Shown: positions 7,364 to 14,899 of the stretch, piece after piece
Position numbering within the stretch: position 1 is the stretch's first letter
How the letters are laid out: the number at the start of each line of letters is the position of its first letter
Source of the DNA: an uncultured Opitutia bacterium
GTDB lineage: Bacteria > Verrucomicrobiota > Verrucomicrobiia > Opitutales > Opitutaceae
NCBI GenBank assembly: GCA_903855985.1
Contig: CAIOAO010000040.1
Coordinates: 1 to 41,942 of the forward strand
DNA: 41,942 bases
Direction of reading: 5' to 3'
Notes under the pieces: generated by a model
What the model was told of the DNA's origin: nothing
Database searches by the model: none
What the model saw: the letters and a program-made list of their open reading frames with translations, nothing else
Program-made: the position numbers and the translations under genes

Positions 7364-8646
7364 CGGCGGTTGAGCTGGCGGGCGCCGATGTCGCGGCGGA
7401 AATATTTGCTGGCGCACTGGACCGCGTCACAGGCGGCGTAGGCCCGGGCGGCGGCCTCGGCGAGGGTGGGAGCGAGGGCGGTGGCGCCGAGGACGCGTCC
7501 GCCGTTGGTCACGACCTGGCCGGCGGGATTTTTCGCGGTGCCGGCGTGGTAGATGAAGGTGGCGGGAGGGAGGGCGGAGGGAGCCGGGAGGCTGATGACA
7601 TCGCCCTTGGGGAAGGCCTCGGGGTAACCCTGGGCGGCGATGACGACGCAGAGTGCGTAGTCCGGCTTCACCGCGAGCTTTACCCCGGCGAGTTCGCCGC
7701 GGGCGGCGGCCCAGAGGAGGGCCAGCAGGTCGGTCGCGAGGCGCGGGAGCACGACCTGCGTCTCGGGATCGCCGAAGCGGGCGTTGTACTCGATCACGCT
7801 CGGACCGGTGGGCGTGAGCATGAGGCCGATGAACAACGTGCCGCGGAAATCAATGCCCTCGTCGGCGATGGCGTTGACGGACGGGCGGACGATTTCGCGC
7901 TCGATGCGGGCGAAGAGCTCGGGCGTGACGACCTCGGCGGGGGAGTAGGCGCCCATGCCGCCGGTGTTGGGTCCGGTGTCACCGTCGCCGATGCGTTTAT
8001 GGTCCTGCGCGGTCGGCAGCATCACGTAGTCGCGGCCCGAGACGACGACCAGCTGGGAGGTCTCCTCGCCGTACAGGCAGTCCTCGATGAGAATCTGGCT
8101 GCTGCTCGCGCCGAACTTGCCGCCGAGCATGTCGCGCACGGCGGCCTCGGCCTCGGCGAGCGTGGCGGCTACGACCACGCCTTTGCCGGCCGCCAGTCCG
8201 TCGGCCTTGATGACGATGGGGATCGGCCGCGTGCGGAGATACGCCAGGGCGGGGGCGACCTCGCGGAAGAAACCCGCGGCGGCGGTCGGGATTTTGTACT
8301 TCAGCAGGATTTCCTTGGTGAAAACCTTCGAGGCTTCGAGGCGGGCGCCGTCGGCCTGGGGGCCATAGGCGGGCAGGCCGATCTTGATCAGCTCATCCAC
8401 GAGCCCGAGCGCCAGCGGCACCTCGGGGCCGACGACGACGAATGCAACCTGCTCCTGCTGCGCGAGCGCGACGAGGCCGGCAATGTTGTCCACGGCGACC
8501 GGGAAGCACGGCACATCCTGCGCGATGCCCGCATTGCCCGGCGCGCAGATCACGCGCGGCTGGGCGGGCGAGGCGAGGAGCTGACGGACGAGCGTGTGTT
8601 CGCGTCCGCCGGCGCCGACGACGAGGACTGAGGATGGCAGGGGCAT
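7360..8646 (-). CDS. purD: Phosphoribosylamine--glycine ligase (GARS)
   Basis: ATP-grasp enzyme for step two of de novo purine synthesis, joining glycine to phosphoribosylamine. The 428-residue protein shows the N-terminal LVVGAGGREHTL motif and VIKADGLAAGKGVVVA. It also has the purD signature TGPNTGGMGAYSP and the metal-binding EYNARFGDPETQ motif. Length is typical. Start is ATG 8646. The product uses glycine, which links it metabolically to glyA about 1.4 kb downstream on the same strand. Confidence 0.97.
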   Translation of the reverse strand: MPLPSSVLVVGAGGREHTLVRQLLASPAQPRVICAPGNAGIAQDVPCFPVAVDNIAGLVALAQQEQVAFVVVGPEVPLALGLVDELIKIGLPAYGPQADGARLEASKVFTKEILLKYKIPTAAAGFFREVAPALAYLRTRPIPIVIKADGLAAGKGVVVAATLAEAEAAVRDMLGGKFGASSSQILIEDCLYGEETSQLVVVSGRDYVMLPTAQDHKRIGDGDTGPNTGGMGAYSPAEVVTPELFARIEREIVRPSVNAIADEGIDFRGTLFIGLMLTPTGPSVIEYNARFGDPETQVVLPRLATDLLALLWAAARGELAGVKLAVKPDYALCVVIAAQGYPEAFPKGDVISLPAPSALPPATFIYHAGTAKNPAGQVVTNGGRVLGATALAPTLAEAAARAYAACDAVQCASKYFRRDIGARQLNRR

Positions 8647-8658
8647 CGCAGAGGTGTC

Positions 8659-8720
8659 AGGTTTTACGGGTTAGGTGTTAGGTGACCAGTTCCACGGCTT
8701 TTGCCTAACACGTAAAACCT
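8659..8720. repeat. inverted repeat aggttttacg(g/t)gttagg
   Basis: The arms at 8659-8675 and 8704-8720 are reverse complements at 16 of 17 positions and lie in the 102-base gap between the LOG-like gene and purD. They are distinctly AT-richer than the surroundings. The sequence family differs from the repeat at 2866-2926, but the placement at a gene border is the same. Confidence 0.75.
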
Positions 8721-8732
8721 AAAACTTAACAT

Positions 8733-8749
8733 GGCGCGCCACGCGCGCC
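8733..8749 (-). terminator. GC hairpin at the LOG-like gene stop
   Basis: A perfect 7-bp stem (ggcgcgc / gcgcgcc) with a cac loop ends at the first base of the TAG stop complement (8749-8751). It is placed exactly as the hairpin at 2930-2950 is for the protease gene. No T-run follows. Confidence 0.4.
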
Positions 8750-10656
8750 TACAGCACCTGCAGCTTCTTGCGGTAGAACGCCACGACCTCGGCGGGGTCG
8801 TCGGTGAAGAGGATGTAGTCGGCGATCCAGGCGGGGGCGCGCTTGGTGCGGATCATTTCCTTGATCTGCTTGCGGAGGTCGCCCCAGAAGCGGGCGTTGA
8901 AAAACACGTAGGGCACGCGCGGGCGGATGCCGAGTTTGAGGTTGCACATTTCGATGCCGATTTCCTCGAGGGTGCCGACGCCGCCGACGTTGAAGATGCA
9001 AAAATCCGCGGCCTCGAACCATTTCTGGCGGAAGTGGCGGGAGGATTCCTGGAAGGTGTTGAAGAAATCCACGCCGAACTCCGGGGGCTGGGCCTCGAGT
9101 TCGAGGAAGCACGCGCCGGTGAGGGCGCCCTGGCCGCGGGCCTGGTCGGTCGCGAGGCGCATGACGCCGCCGCCACCGCCGGTGAGCACGCCGACGTTGG
9201 GGCCGATGAAGCCGGTGAGCTGCTCGACGAGGCCGGTGATGCGGGCGGTGTCGGCCTGGTCGATACCCACGGCCGAGCCGTAGAAGGCGAGGATGGTGGT
9301 CTCCTGGAACTTGCGGGCGTTTTCCTCGCGGACGAAGAAGCCGTGGTCCTTCTTGTAGGTGTGCAGGTACAGGTCCTTGGTGATCTCGTCATACCAGTAG
9401 ACCTGCACGCCGATGGCCTCGTAGGTGTCGAGCCGGGCGTGGGCGTTGCTGGAGAGGAAGTAGCCGTGGGTGCGCGAGGCCTTGCGGAAGATGATGCGGC
9501 GCAGCTTCACGTCGCCGATGCGGGTCAGCAGCTCGATGTGCTCGAGCAGGTCGGGGAAGTAGTCGATGATGAGCGTGTCGGAATCGGCCGGGGCGTCGTC
9601 AAGCGCCTGGATCATGGTGCGGCAGCCGATGGGGCAGGCCTCGCCCTCGAGGAATTTCTTCAGGTCCTCGTTGGCGCGGACGAGCACGCTGCGGTTTTCC
9701 ATGGTGCCGCTCTGACCGCGGACCATGATCTTGGTCTTGGGGCGCGCCTCGGCGGTGTGCACGGGCGGGTTCTCATCGAGGCACTTGTAGAGGTTGCTGG
9801 CGGTGGCCAGCAGGCGGACGCGCTTCTTGGTGAGCGTCTTGACCTCGGGGTTGGTGAACGGCGGAGCGCGGAAAATGTCCACGGACACCATCGGGTTCAC
9901 CACGGGCTGGTCGCCGGTGTTGTAGATTTCCAGCATGACGTTCGTGCCGAACGTCTTGATCGGGTCGAGCAGGATGGCGCTGGTGTGCAGGCCGAAGTTG
10001 CCCTCGCCCTGGTTGAGGACGACGTAGTGCTCCTTGAGGTACATGGAGCAGCTGGTGAGGAGGCCGGCGCGGGGCGGGATGGTCAGGGGCGAGGCGTCGT
10101 GGCGGACCTGGACCTTGTCGAGGAACGAGCGGCCGGCGTTACCGCTGACGATGTGCTCGAAATTGATGCGCTGGAGCTTGGTGGAGAGCGTGTAGCTGAC
10201 CTGATGGGGTGTGAGGAAGACCCGGCCGCGGCTGTCGATGCTGATGGTGTTGGGCAGCTTGAGGTCGTTGGCCTTGATGGCGTCCCAGATCTCGGCGGAG
10301 GAAAGCTTGGCGGCGGGCGGGGCGAAAAAGAGCCGGCCGACGGGGGTGCCGGGGCGGAGGAGTTTCTTCCAATAGGCGGAGTTGGGGAAGTTGGCGTCGT
10401 AGATGAAGGCGTCGGCGTCCAGCACGAGGCGGTTGCCCTCCAGGCGGACCGGGCCGTGCGTCAGCATCTCTATCCCAATGCGGGCGAGGGAGCTGCGCTC
10501 GGTGAAATGCAGGTCGGGCAGGTGGAGTTTCAGGAGCTCCAGCTCGGCCGGGTTGCGGGGCCAGAAGGCGAGGGTGAGGGCGACCGTGCGCTCGTCCTTG
10601 TTCTTCACGGTCAGGATCTGGCCATCCAGGCTGGTCCAAAATTGATCGGGGTTCAT
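8749..10656 (-). CDS. LOG-family (nucleotide phosphoribohydrolase-like) protein with ~430-residue N-terminal extension
   Basis: The C-terminal ~200 residues are a Rossmann domain of the LOG/TIGR00730 type. They carry GGGGGVM (493-499) and VGGVGTLEE (557-565), the counterparts of the GGGxxGLM and PGGxGTxxE motifs of cytokinin-activating and PpnN-like nucleotide 5'-monophosphate hydrolases. The first Pro of the second motif is Val here. The N-terminal ~430 residues are not recognised. E. coli PpnN also has extra domains around a LOG core, but at 635 residues this is longer. Start is ATG 10656 (MNPDQFWTSLDGQ); the frame runs on upstream across the FKBP gene but without support. It diverges from the FKBP gene. 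Confidence 0.75.
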   Translation of the reverse strand: MNPDQFWTSLDGQILTVKNKDERTVALTLAFWPRNPAELELLKLHLPDLHFTERSSLARIGIEMLTHGPVRLEGNRLVLDADAFIYDANFPNSAYWKKLLRPGTPVGRLFFAPPAAKLSSAEIWDAIKANDLKLPNTISIDSRGRVFLTPHQVSYTLSTKLQRINFEHIVSGNAGRSFLDKVQVRHDASPLTIPPRAGLLTSCSMYLKEHYVVLNQGEGNFGLHTSAILLDPIKTFGTNVMLEIYNTGDQPVVNPMVSVDIFRAPPFTNPEVKTLTKKRVRLLATASNLYKCLDENPPVHTAEARPKTKIMVRGQSGTMENRSVLVRANEDLKKFLEGEACPIGCRTMIQALDDAPADSDTLIIDYFPDLLEHIELLTRIGDVKLRRIIFRKASRTHGYFLSSNAHARLDTYEAIGVQVYWYDEITKDLYLHTYKKDHGFFVREENARKFQETTILAFYGSAVGIDQADTARITGLVEQLTGFIGPNVGVLTGGGGGVMRLATDQARGQGALTGACFLELEAQPPEFGVDFFNTFQESSRHFRQKWFEAADFCIFNVGGVGTLEEIGIEMCNLKLGIRPRVPYVFFNARFWGDLRKQIKEMIRTKRAPAWIADYILFTDDPAEVVAFYRKKLQVL

Positions 10657-10780
10657 CGGGAAAGGGCCAGTACATGGCCGGTCGCGGCAACGGACACAAG
10701 CGGGGAGTAATTGGTTGCATTCCGGGGGGCCGGCTGGCACATGAAAAACTTTTACGGCACAAATTCCGGCCGTTTGGTTC

Positions 10781-10786
10781 CATAAT
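10781..10786 (+). promoter_or_regulatory. possible -10 box for the FKBP gene
   Basis: The hexamer cataat lies 18 bases upstream of the FKBP start codon in a 147-base divergent gap. No good -35 hexamer sits 16-18 bases upstream of it, so support is weak. Confidence 0.3.
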
Positions 10787-10803
10787 CGTTCTCCCCCTAA
10801 CTC

Positions 10804-11628
10804 ATGAAACTTAAGTCTACTCTCGTGACCTGCCTGCTGGCGCTCGGCACCTTTGCCATGCTCCGTGCGCAGGACATCAAGCTCAACATCCCCGGCCAGA
10901 CGACCACGCCGGCCCCGGCCGCCCCCGCCGCCGCCCCCGCCGCCGCCCCGGCCGCGCCCGCGACGAAGTACACGGACGCCCAGCTGCTCGAGGAGTACGG
11001 CTGGTTCATCGGCAAGCGCATCGGGCTCTCCGACCTCAATTTCACGCCCGAGCAGGTGGACACGGTGCTGAAGGGCATCACCGCCGCTTCCCAGGGCAAG
11101 GCGACGCCGTTCGAGCTCGAGAAAATCGGGCCGGTGATGGATGACTTCATCAAGGCCAAGCAGAATGAATTCCTCGCCAAGGTCCGGGCGAAGGGCCTGG
11201 CCGAGTCCGCCGCGTTCCTGACCGAGATCAAGAAGAAGGCCGGCGTGACTGTGCTGCCCAGTGGCCTGGTCTATGAAATCCTCAAGCCCGGCACCGGCCC
11301 GGCGCCGAAGATCACCGACACGCTGACGGTCAATTACACCGGCGCCTTGGTGGATGGCAGCGTGTTTTCCAGCACCCAGGGTGCCGAGCCCGCGAGCCTG
11401 CCGCTCGACAAGATGATCCCGGGCTGGATCGAGGGCATGCAGAAGACCGCCAAGGGCGGCAAAATCCGCCTCTACATCCCGCCGGATCTGGCCTTCGGCG
11501 ACGAAGTCCACCCCGGCATCCCGCCGGCCTCGACGCTCGTCTTTGAAATCGAGCTTCTCGACATCAAGCCGACGCCGCCTGCCCCGATGCCGGCCCCCGA
11601 GGCGGCTCCGGCCTCCACGGGCAAGTAA
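10804..11628 (+). CDS. Secreted FKBP-type peptidyl-prolyl cis-trans isomerase
   Basis: This is a 274-residue protein with a Sec signal peptide ending near MLRAQ (about residue 23). An Ala/Pro-rich linker (about 30-55) and a helical N-terminal domain of the FKBP_N/Mip type (about 55-150) follow. The C-terminal FKBP domain (about 155-258) contains VNYTGALVDGSVFSS, MIPGWIEGMQ and the YIPPDLAFGDE loop, all typical. It should catalyse proline isomerisation during folding of periplasmic proteins. The Pro/Ala-rich C-terminal tail is low complexity. The gene stands alone, with a strong terminator 17 bases after its stop. Confidence 0.92.
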   Translation: MKLKSTLVTCLLALGTFAMLRAQDIKLNIPGQTTTPAPAAPAAAPAAAPAAPATKYTDAQLLEEYGWFIGKRIGLSDLNFTPEQVDTVLKGITAASQGKATPFELEKIGPVMDDFIKAKQNEFLAKVRAKGLAESAAFLTEIKKKAGVTVLPSGLVYEILKPGTGPAPKITDTLTVNYTGALVDGSVFSSTQGAEPASLPLDKMIPGWIEGMQKTAKGGKIRLYIPPDLAFGDEVHPGIPPASTLVFEIELLDIKPTPPAPMPAPEAAPASTGK

Positions 11629-11638
11629 GCCTCCCGTT

Positions 11639-12748
11639 TTAACGAGCCCCCGGCTTTTTCGCCGGGGGCTTTTTTTTGCCCGTTTTCGCGGCCGCGGCAC
11701 CGCGCATGACCCTCGTCAGATCCGCCGCGAACGCCGCCACGTCCGAGTCGGTCGTATCCCAGGCGCACATCAGCCGATAGCCGTGCTCGCCGATGAACCG
11801 GTAGAAATGCCAGCCGCGGGACTCGAGCGCGGCGAACACCGCCGGCGGCAGTTCGACGAACACGCCGTTGACCTCGGGCTTCGCGATCAGCCGCAGTGCG
11901 GGGTGGCGGCGGAAGGCGGCGGCGAGTTTTTGCGCCATGGCGTTGGCGTGGGCCGCATGCTTGAGCCAGGCGCCGGTGCGGAGCATGGCGTCCCATTGCG
12001 CGGCGGCGAAACGCATCTTGGAGTCCAGCTGGCCGGCCTGTTTCACCCGGCGGTCAAAATCGCGGGCGAGGTCGCGGTTGAAAAACACCACGGCCTCGGT
12101 CGCGTGGAGGCCGCCCTTGGTGCCGCCCATGCAGAGCACGTCAACGCCCGCGCGCCACGTGAGGTCCGCCGGGGTGATCCCGCGGCCGCGCAGGGCCGCG
12201 GCGGCATTGGCGAAGCGGGCGCCGTCCATGTGCACGGCGAGGCCGTGCGCATGCGCGAGCGTGGCGAGGGTGCGGATCTCAGCGAGGGTGTAGAGCGTGC
12301 CCCATTCCGTGGACTGGGTGAGGGACAGGGCGCCCGGCTTCTGGAAATGGACGCCCCGCTCGCGGCGGAGCGCGCGCTCGACCGCGACGGGCTCGAGTTT
12401 GCCGTTGGGTCCGGCGAGGGCCATGAGCTTGGAGCCGCCCGTGAAAAACTCCGGGGCACCGCATTCATCGGAGTCCACGTGCGAGTAGTCGTGGCAGATG
12501 ATGCTGTTGAAGGGCTGGCAGAGCGCGGACAGTGCCAGCGCGTTGGCGGCGGTGCCGTTGAGGACGAGGAACACGTCGCAGTCGGTCGCGAAAATTTTGC
12601 GGAAATGCTGCTGGAGCCGCGCGGTCCAGGCGTCGGCGCCGTAGCTGGGCACGCGGCCGGTATTGGCGGCGGCGAGGCCGGCCCAGGCCTCGGGGCAGAT
12701 GCCGGCGGTGTTGTCGCTGGCGAAAGTGTAGTCGGCGCGGGCGGGCAT
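11639..12748 (-). CDS. ltaE: Low-specificity threonine aldolase (beta-eliminating lyase fold)
   Basis: PLP enzyme that cleaves threonine or allo-threonine to glycine and acetaldehyde. The 369-residue protein has FASDNTAGICPEAW at the N-terminus, HMDGAR with PLP-contacting Asp175, and the PLP lysine in CMGGTKGG (Lys211), all of the aromatic amino acid beta-eliminating lyase/threonine aldolase family. Start is ATG 12748; a TTG 21 bases upstream is also in frame. It diverges from aroK. The last ~14 codons (KTGKKKPPAKKPGAR) are encoded by the complement of the FKBP terminator hairpin and its T-run, so the Lys/Pro-rich tail is probably a by-product of the terminator. Confidence 0.88.
   Translation of the reverse strand: MPARADYTFASDNTAGICPEAWAGLAAANTGRVPSYGADAWTARLQQHFRKIFATDCDVFLVLNGTAANALALSALCQPFNSIICHDYSHVDSDECGAPEFFTGGSKLMALAGPNGKLEPVAVERALRRERGVHFQKPGALSLTQSTEWGTLYTLAEIRTLATLAHAHGLAVHMDGARFANAAAALRGRGITPADLTWRAGVDVLCMGGTKGGLHATEAVVFFNRDLARDFDRRVKQAGQLDSKMRFAAAQWDAMLRTGAWLKHAAHANAMAQKLAAAFRRHPALRLIAKPEVNGVFVELPPAVFAALESRGWHFYRFIGEHGYRLMCAWDTTDSDVAAFAADLTRVMRGAAAAKTGKKKPPAKKPGAR
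11645..11677 (+). terminator. strong intrinsic terminator of the FKBP gene
   Basis: A perfect 10-bp stem (agcccccggc / gccgggggct) with a tttttc loop is followed by an unbroken run of T up to 11677. It lies 17 bases past the FKBP stop and inside the coding end of the convergent threonine aldolase gene. Confidence 0.93.
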
Positions 12749-12804
12749 GGTGATTTTCGTGTTTGGCAACGCGGGACGGGGCGCGTTTCGTGACAGCGCA
12801 CGCG

Positions 12805-13359
12805 ATGAATGCAGCGGACGTCAATCTCTACCTCGTCGGGTTCATGGGCACGGGCAAAAGCACCGTGGGGCGCGCCGTGGCCCAGCGGCTGGGTTTCACG
12901 GCGCTGGACAGCGACCATGAGATCGAGCGGGTGGTGGGGAAAAGCATCCCCGAAATCTTTGCGCACGAGGGCGAGGCGGCGTTCCGCGCGCGCGAACGGG
13001 AGTTTGTCCTGGGCGGACATCCTGCGACCCGCACGCTCGTCGCCTGCGGCGGTGGGCTCATCATGCCGCCGGGCATGCTCGAGCTGCTGAAGGTCCGCGG
13101 CGTGGTGATCTGCCTGCATGCGTCCATCGAAACGATCCTCGAGCGCACTTCGCGGCACCGGAACCGGCCGCTGATCAACGTGGACAATCCCGAGGAGCGG
13201 GTGCGCACGCTCTACGCCGAGCGGGAGCCCGTCTACAAGCGCGCCGGCGCGGTCATCCTTACCGACTCGCGGCCGCTCAGCGACATCGTCGCGCATGTGG
13301 TCCGCACGTGGCGGCGCGAGGCGGCGGATTTTGCCCGCCGGCCTCCGGGCGCCGCCTGA
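12805..13359 (+). CDS. aroK: Shikimate kinase
   Basis: Phosphorylates shikimate at O3 with ATP in the chorismate pathway; cytoplasmic. The 184-residue protein has a Walker A loop GFMGTGKST (12-20), the shikimate-binding acidic motif LDSDHEIE (Asp35/Asp37), the CGGG motif (81-84), and a lid region with Arg residues (TSRHRNRPL). Start ATG 12805 gives the usual N-terminus just before the first strand; the frame extends upstream without support. The stop is 2 bases before queG, so the two genes are probably one operon. Confidence 0.95.
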   Translation: MNAADVNLYLVGFMGTGKSTVGRAVAQRLGFTALDSDHEIERVVGKSIPEIFAHEGEAAFRAREREFVLGGHPATRTLVACGGGLIMPPGMLELLKVRGVVICLHASIETILERTSRHRNRPLINVDNPEERVRTLYAEREPVYKRAGAVILTDSRPLSDIVAHVVRTWRREAADFARRPPGAA

Positions 13360-13361
13360 CC

Positions 13362-14504
13362 ATGGACGCCCGGCAGGAGGAGTTGCGCCGGCGGCTGGCG
13401 GCGCTGGGCTTCGATGACGTGCGTTTCGCCGCGGCGGACCCGCTGGTGGGCGAGGGTTTGCCCGGCTGGCTCGCGGCCGGCCAGCAGGCCGACATGGCCT
13501 GGATGGAGCGAACGGCGGAAAAACGCCTGCACCCGGAGCAGGTGCTGCCGGGCACGCGCTCCGTGATCATGCTTGGCGTGAATTACGGGCCCGGAAAACC
13601 GCGCGCGGGCGGCCCGGTGTGGGCGCGGTATGCGCTGCATGGGGATTACCATGACACGATGAAGCCCGGCCTGGTCGCGGCGGGGCGCGTGCTGGAGGAA
13701 ATCTACGGCGTGGGTGGCGAGGATTACCGCTACTACGTGGACACCGGCCCGGTGCTGGAGCGCAGCTGGGCGGCCCGCTCGGGTCTCGGCTTCATTGGGA
13801 AGAACGCGATGCTCATCTCGCGGCGCCATGGCAACTGGCTGCTGCTCGCGGCCATCCTGGCCCGGGTCGAGTTCACGCCTGATCCGCCGATCCGGAAACT
13901 GTTAGAAAACCGAAAATCAAAGATCGAAAATCCCGTCGGCCTGCTCTGTGGCAAATGCACGCGCTGCCTGGACGCTTGCCCGACGCAGGCGTTTCCCCGG
14001 CCGGGGGTGGTGGATGCGCGCCGGTGCATCTCGTACCAGACAATTGAGAACAAGGGCGTGATCCCGCGGGCGCTGCGCCGCGGGATCGGGGCGCACCTCT
14101 ACGGCTGCGATGTGTGCCTGGAAGTCTGCCCGTGGAACCGGTTCGCGCGCGAAGGCCGGCGGCTGCTGCTGGCGGTGCGTGATGAACTGACCGAGCTGAC
14201 CCTGGCGGAGCTGCTGGAGCTGACGCCGGAGCGGTTTGCCACGGTGTTCAAGGGTACCCCGATCAAGCGCGTGAAACACGCCGGCCTGCTGCGCAACGCC
14301 TGCATCGTGGCCGGTAACTCGGGCGACGTGAGCCTGCTCCCGCAGCTGGTGCGGCTGGCGGCGCATGAGTTGCCGTTGATCCGCGTCCACGCCGTGTGGG
14401 CGGTCCGCCGGCTCGGCGGCGAGTCTCGGCTCGCGGCGGCGCAGGCGGCGGAGACGGATGCGGCCGTGCTCGAGGAGTACGGCGCGCCCGCGGCGGATTA
14501 TTGA
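13362..14504 (+). CDS. queG: Epoxyqueuosine reductase
   Basis: Cobalamin- and iron-sulfur-dependent enzyme for the last step of queuosine synthesis in tRNA. The 380-residue protein carries two [4Fe-4S] motifs, CGKCTRCLDACP (Cys196, 199, 202, 206) and CDVCLEVCP (Cys249, 252, 256). It also has the conserved VDTGPVLERSWA segment with the proposed catalytic Asp127, and a HEAT-like C-terminal helix pair. The start follows aroK by 2 bases. Residues 182-191 (ENRKSKIENP), just before the first cluster motif, are encoded by an AT-rich repeat and are not typical of the family. The gene ends in a 7-base tail-to-tail overlap with the thioesterase gene. Confidence 0.94.
   Translation: MDARQEELRRRLAALGFDDVRFAAADPLVGEGLPGWLAAGQQADMAWMERTAEKRLHPEQVLPGTRSVIMLGVNYGPGKPRAGGPVWARYALHGDYHDTMKPGLVAAGRVLEEIYGVGGEDYRYYVDTGPVLERSWAARSGLGFIGKNAMLISRRHGNWLLLAAILARVEFTPDPPIRKLLENRKSKIENPVGLLCGKCTRCLDACPTQAFPRPGVVDARRCISYQTIENKGVIPRALRRGIGAHLYGCDVCLEVCPWNRFAREGRRLLLAVRDELTELTLAELLELTPERFATVFKGTPIKRVKHAGLLRNACIVAGNSGDVSLLPQLVRLAAHELPLIRVHAVWAVRRLGGESRLAAAQAAETDAAVLEEYGAPAADY
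13905..13933. repeat. in-frame cgaaaatc repeat inside queG
   Basis: The words gaaaaccgaaaatc and agatcgaaaatcc are much AT-richer than the rest of queG and match the repeat units at 6131-6163. The insertion keeps the frame and adds about ten charged residues to a loop ahead of the first iron-sulfur motif. Confidence 0.65.
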
Positions 14505-14899
14505 AACGTCTCGCCCATCTTCGCGACGAAGGCGGGCGGCGGGCGGGTGGGGCGGCCGTTGAGGTCGCAGAAGGCGTGGGCGCTGTGCCCGGAGGCGAGC
14601 AGTTCCTCGCCGCGGAAAACCTCGTATTCGAGGCGGATTCGCAGAAGCGGCTTTTCGCGCATGGTGACGACGATGGTCAGGTTGTCATCGTAAACGGCCG
14701 GGCGGATGAATTTCGCGGCGACCTCAAGCACCGGGATGCGGTAGCCGTCGGCCTCGAGCTGGCGGTAGGGAAAGCCCTGCTCGCGGAGCAACTGGGTGCG
14801 GGCGACCTCGAACCAGGGGAGGTAGTTGGCGTGATAGACGATGCCCATCATGTCGGTCTCGGCGTAGCGGACCGTGACCGAAGCGCGCGACTGGATCAT
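14498..14899 (-). CDS. Acyl-CoA/ACP thioesterase, YbgC/4HBT hotdog family
   Basis: A 133-residue single hotdog domain. The 4-hydroxybenzoyl-CoA-type active-site motif is RYAETDMMGIVYHANYLPWFE with catalytic Asp16 and His23. It hydrolyses thioesters; YbgC members act on short acyl-CoA or acyl-ACP and usually belong to the Tol-Pal operon, which is absent here. Its ATG overlaps the stop of the upstream GT4 gene by 4 bases, so the two are translationally coupled. Together with the nearby ACP, ketoacyl synthase and alpha-oxoamine synthase genes, this suggests a role in handling a special acyl chain, though that is inference. Confidence 0.88.
   Translation of the reverse strand: MIQSRASVTVRYAETDMMGIVYHANYLPWFEVARTQLLREQGFPYRQLEADGYRIPVLEVAAKFIRPAVYDDNLTIVVTMREKPLLRIRLEYEVFRGEELLASGHSAHAFCDLNGRPTRPPPAFVAKMGETFQ

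Noticed and set aside
8731-10710. 659-residue plus-strand open frame opposite the LOG-like gene
   Set aside because: Val/Glu/Gly/Ala/Asp-rich composition without motifs; shadow of the minus-strand coding sequence.
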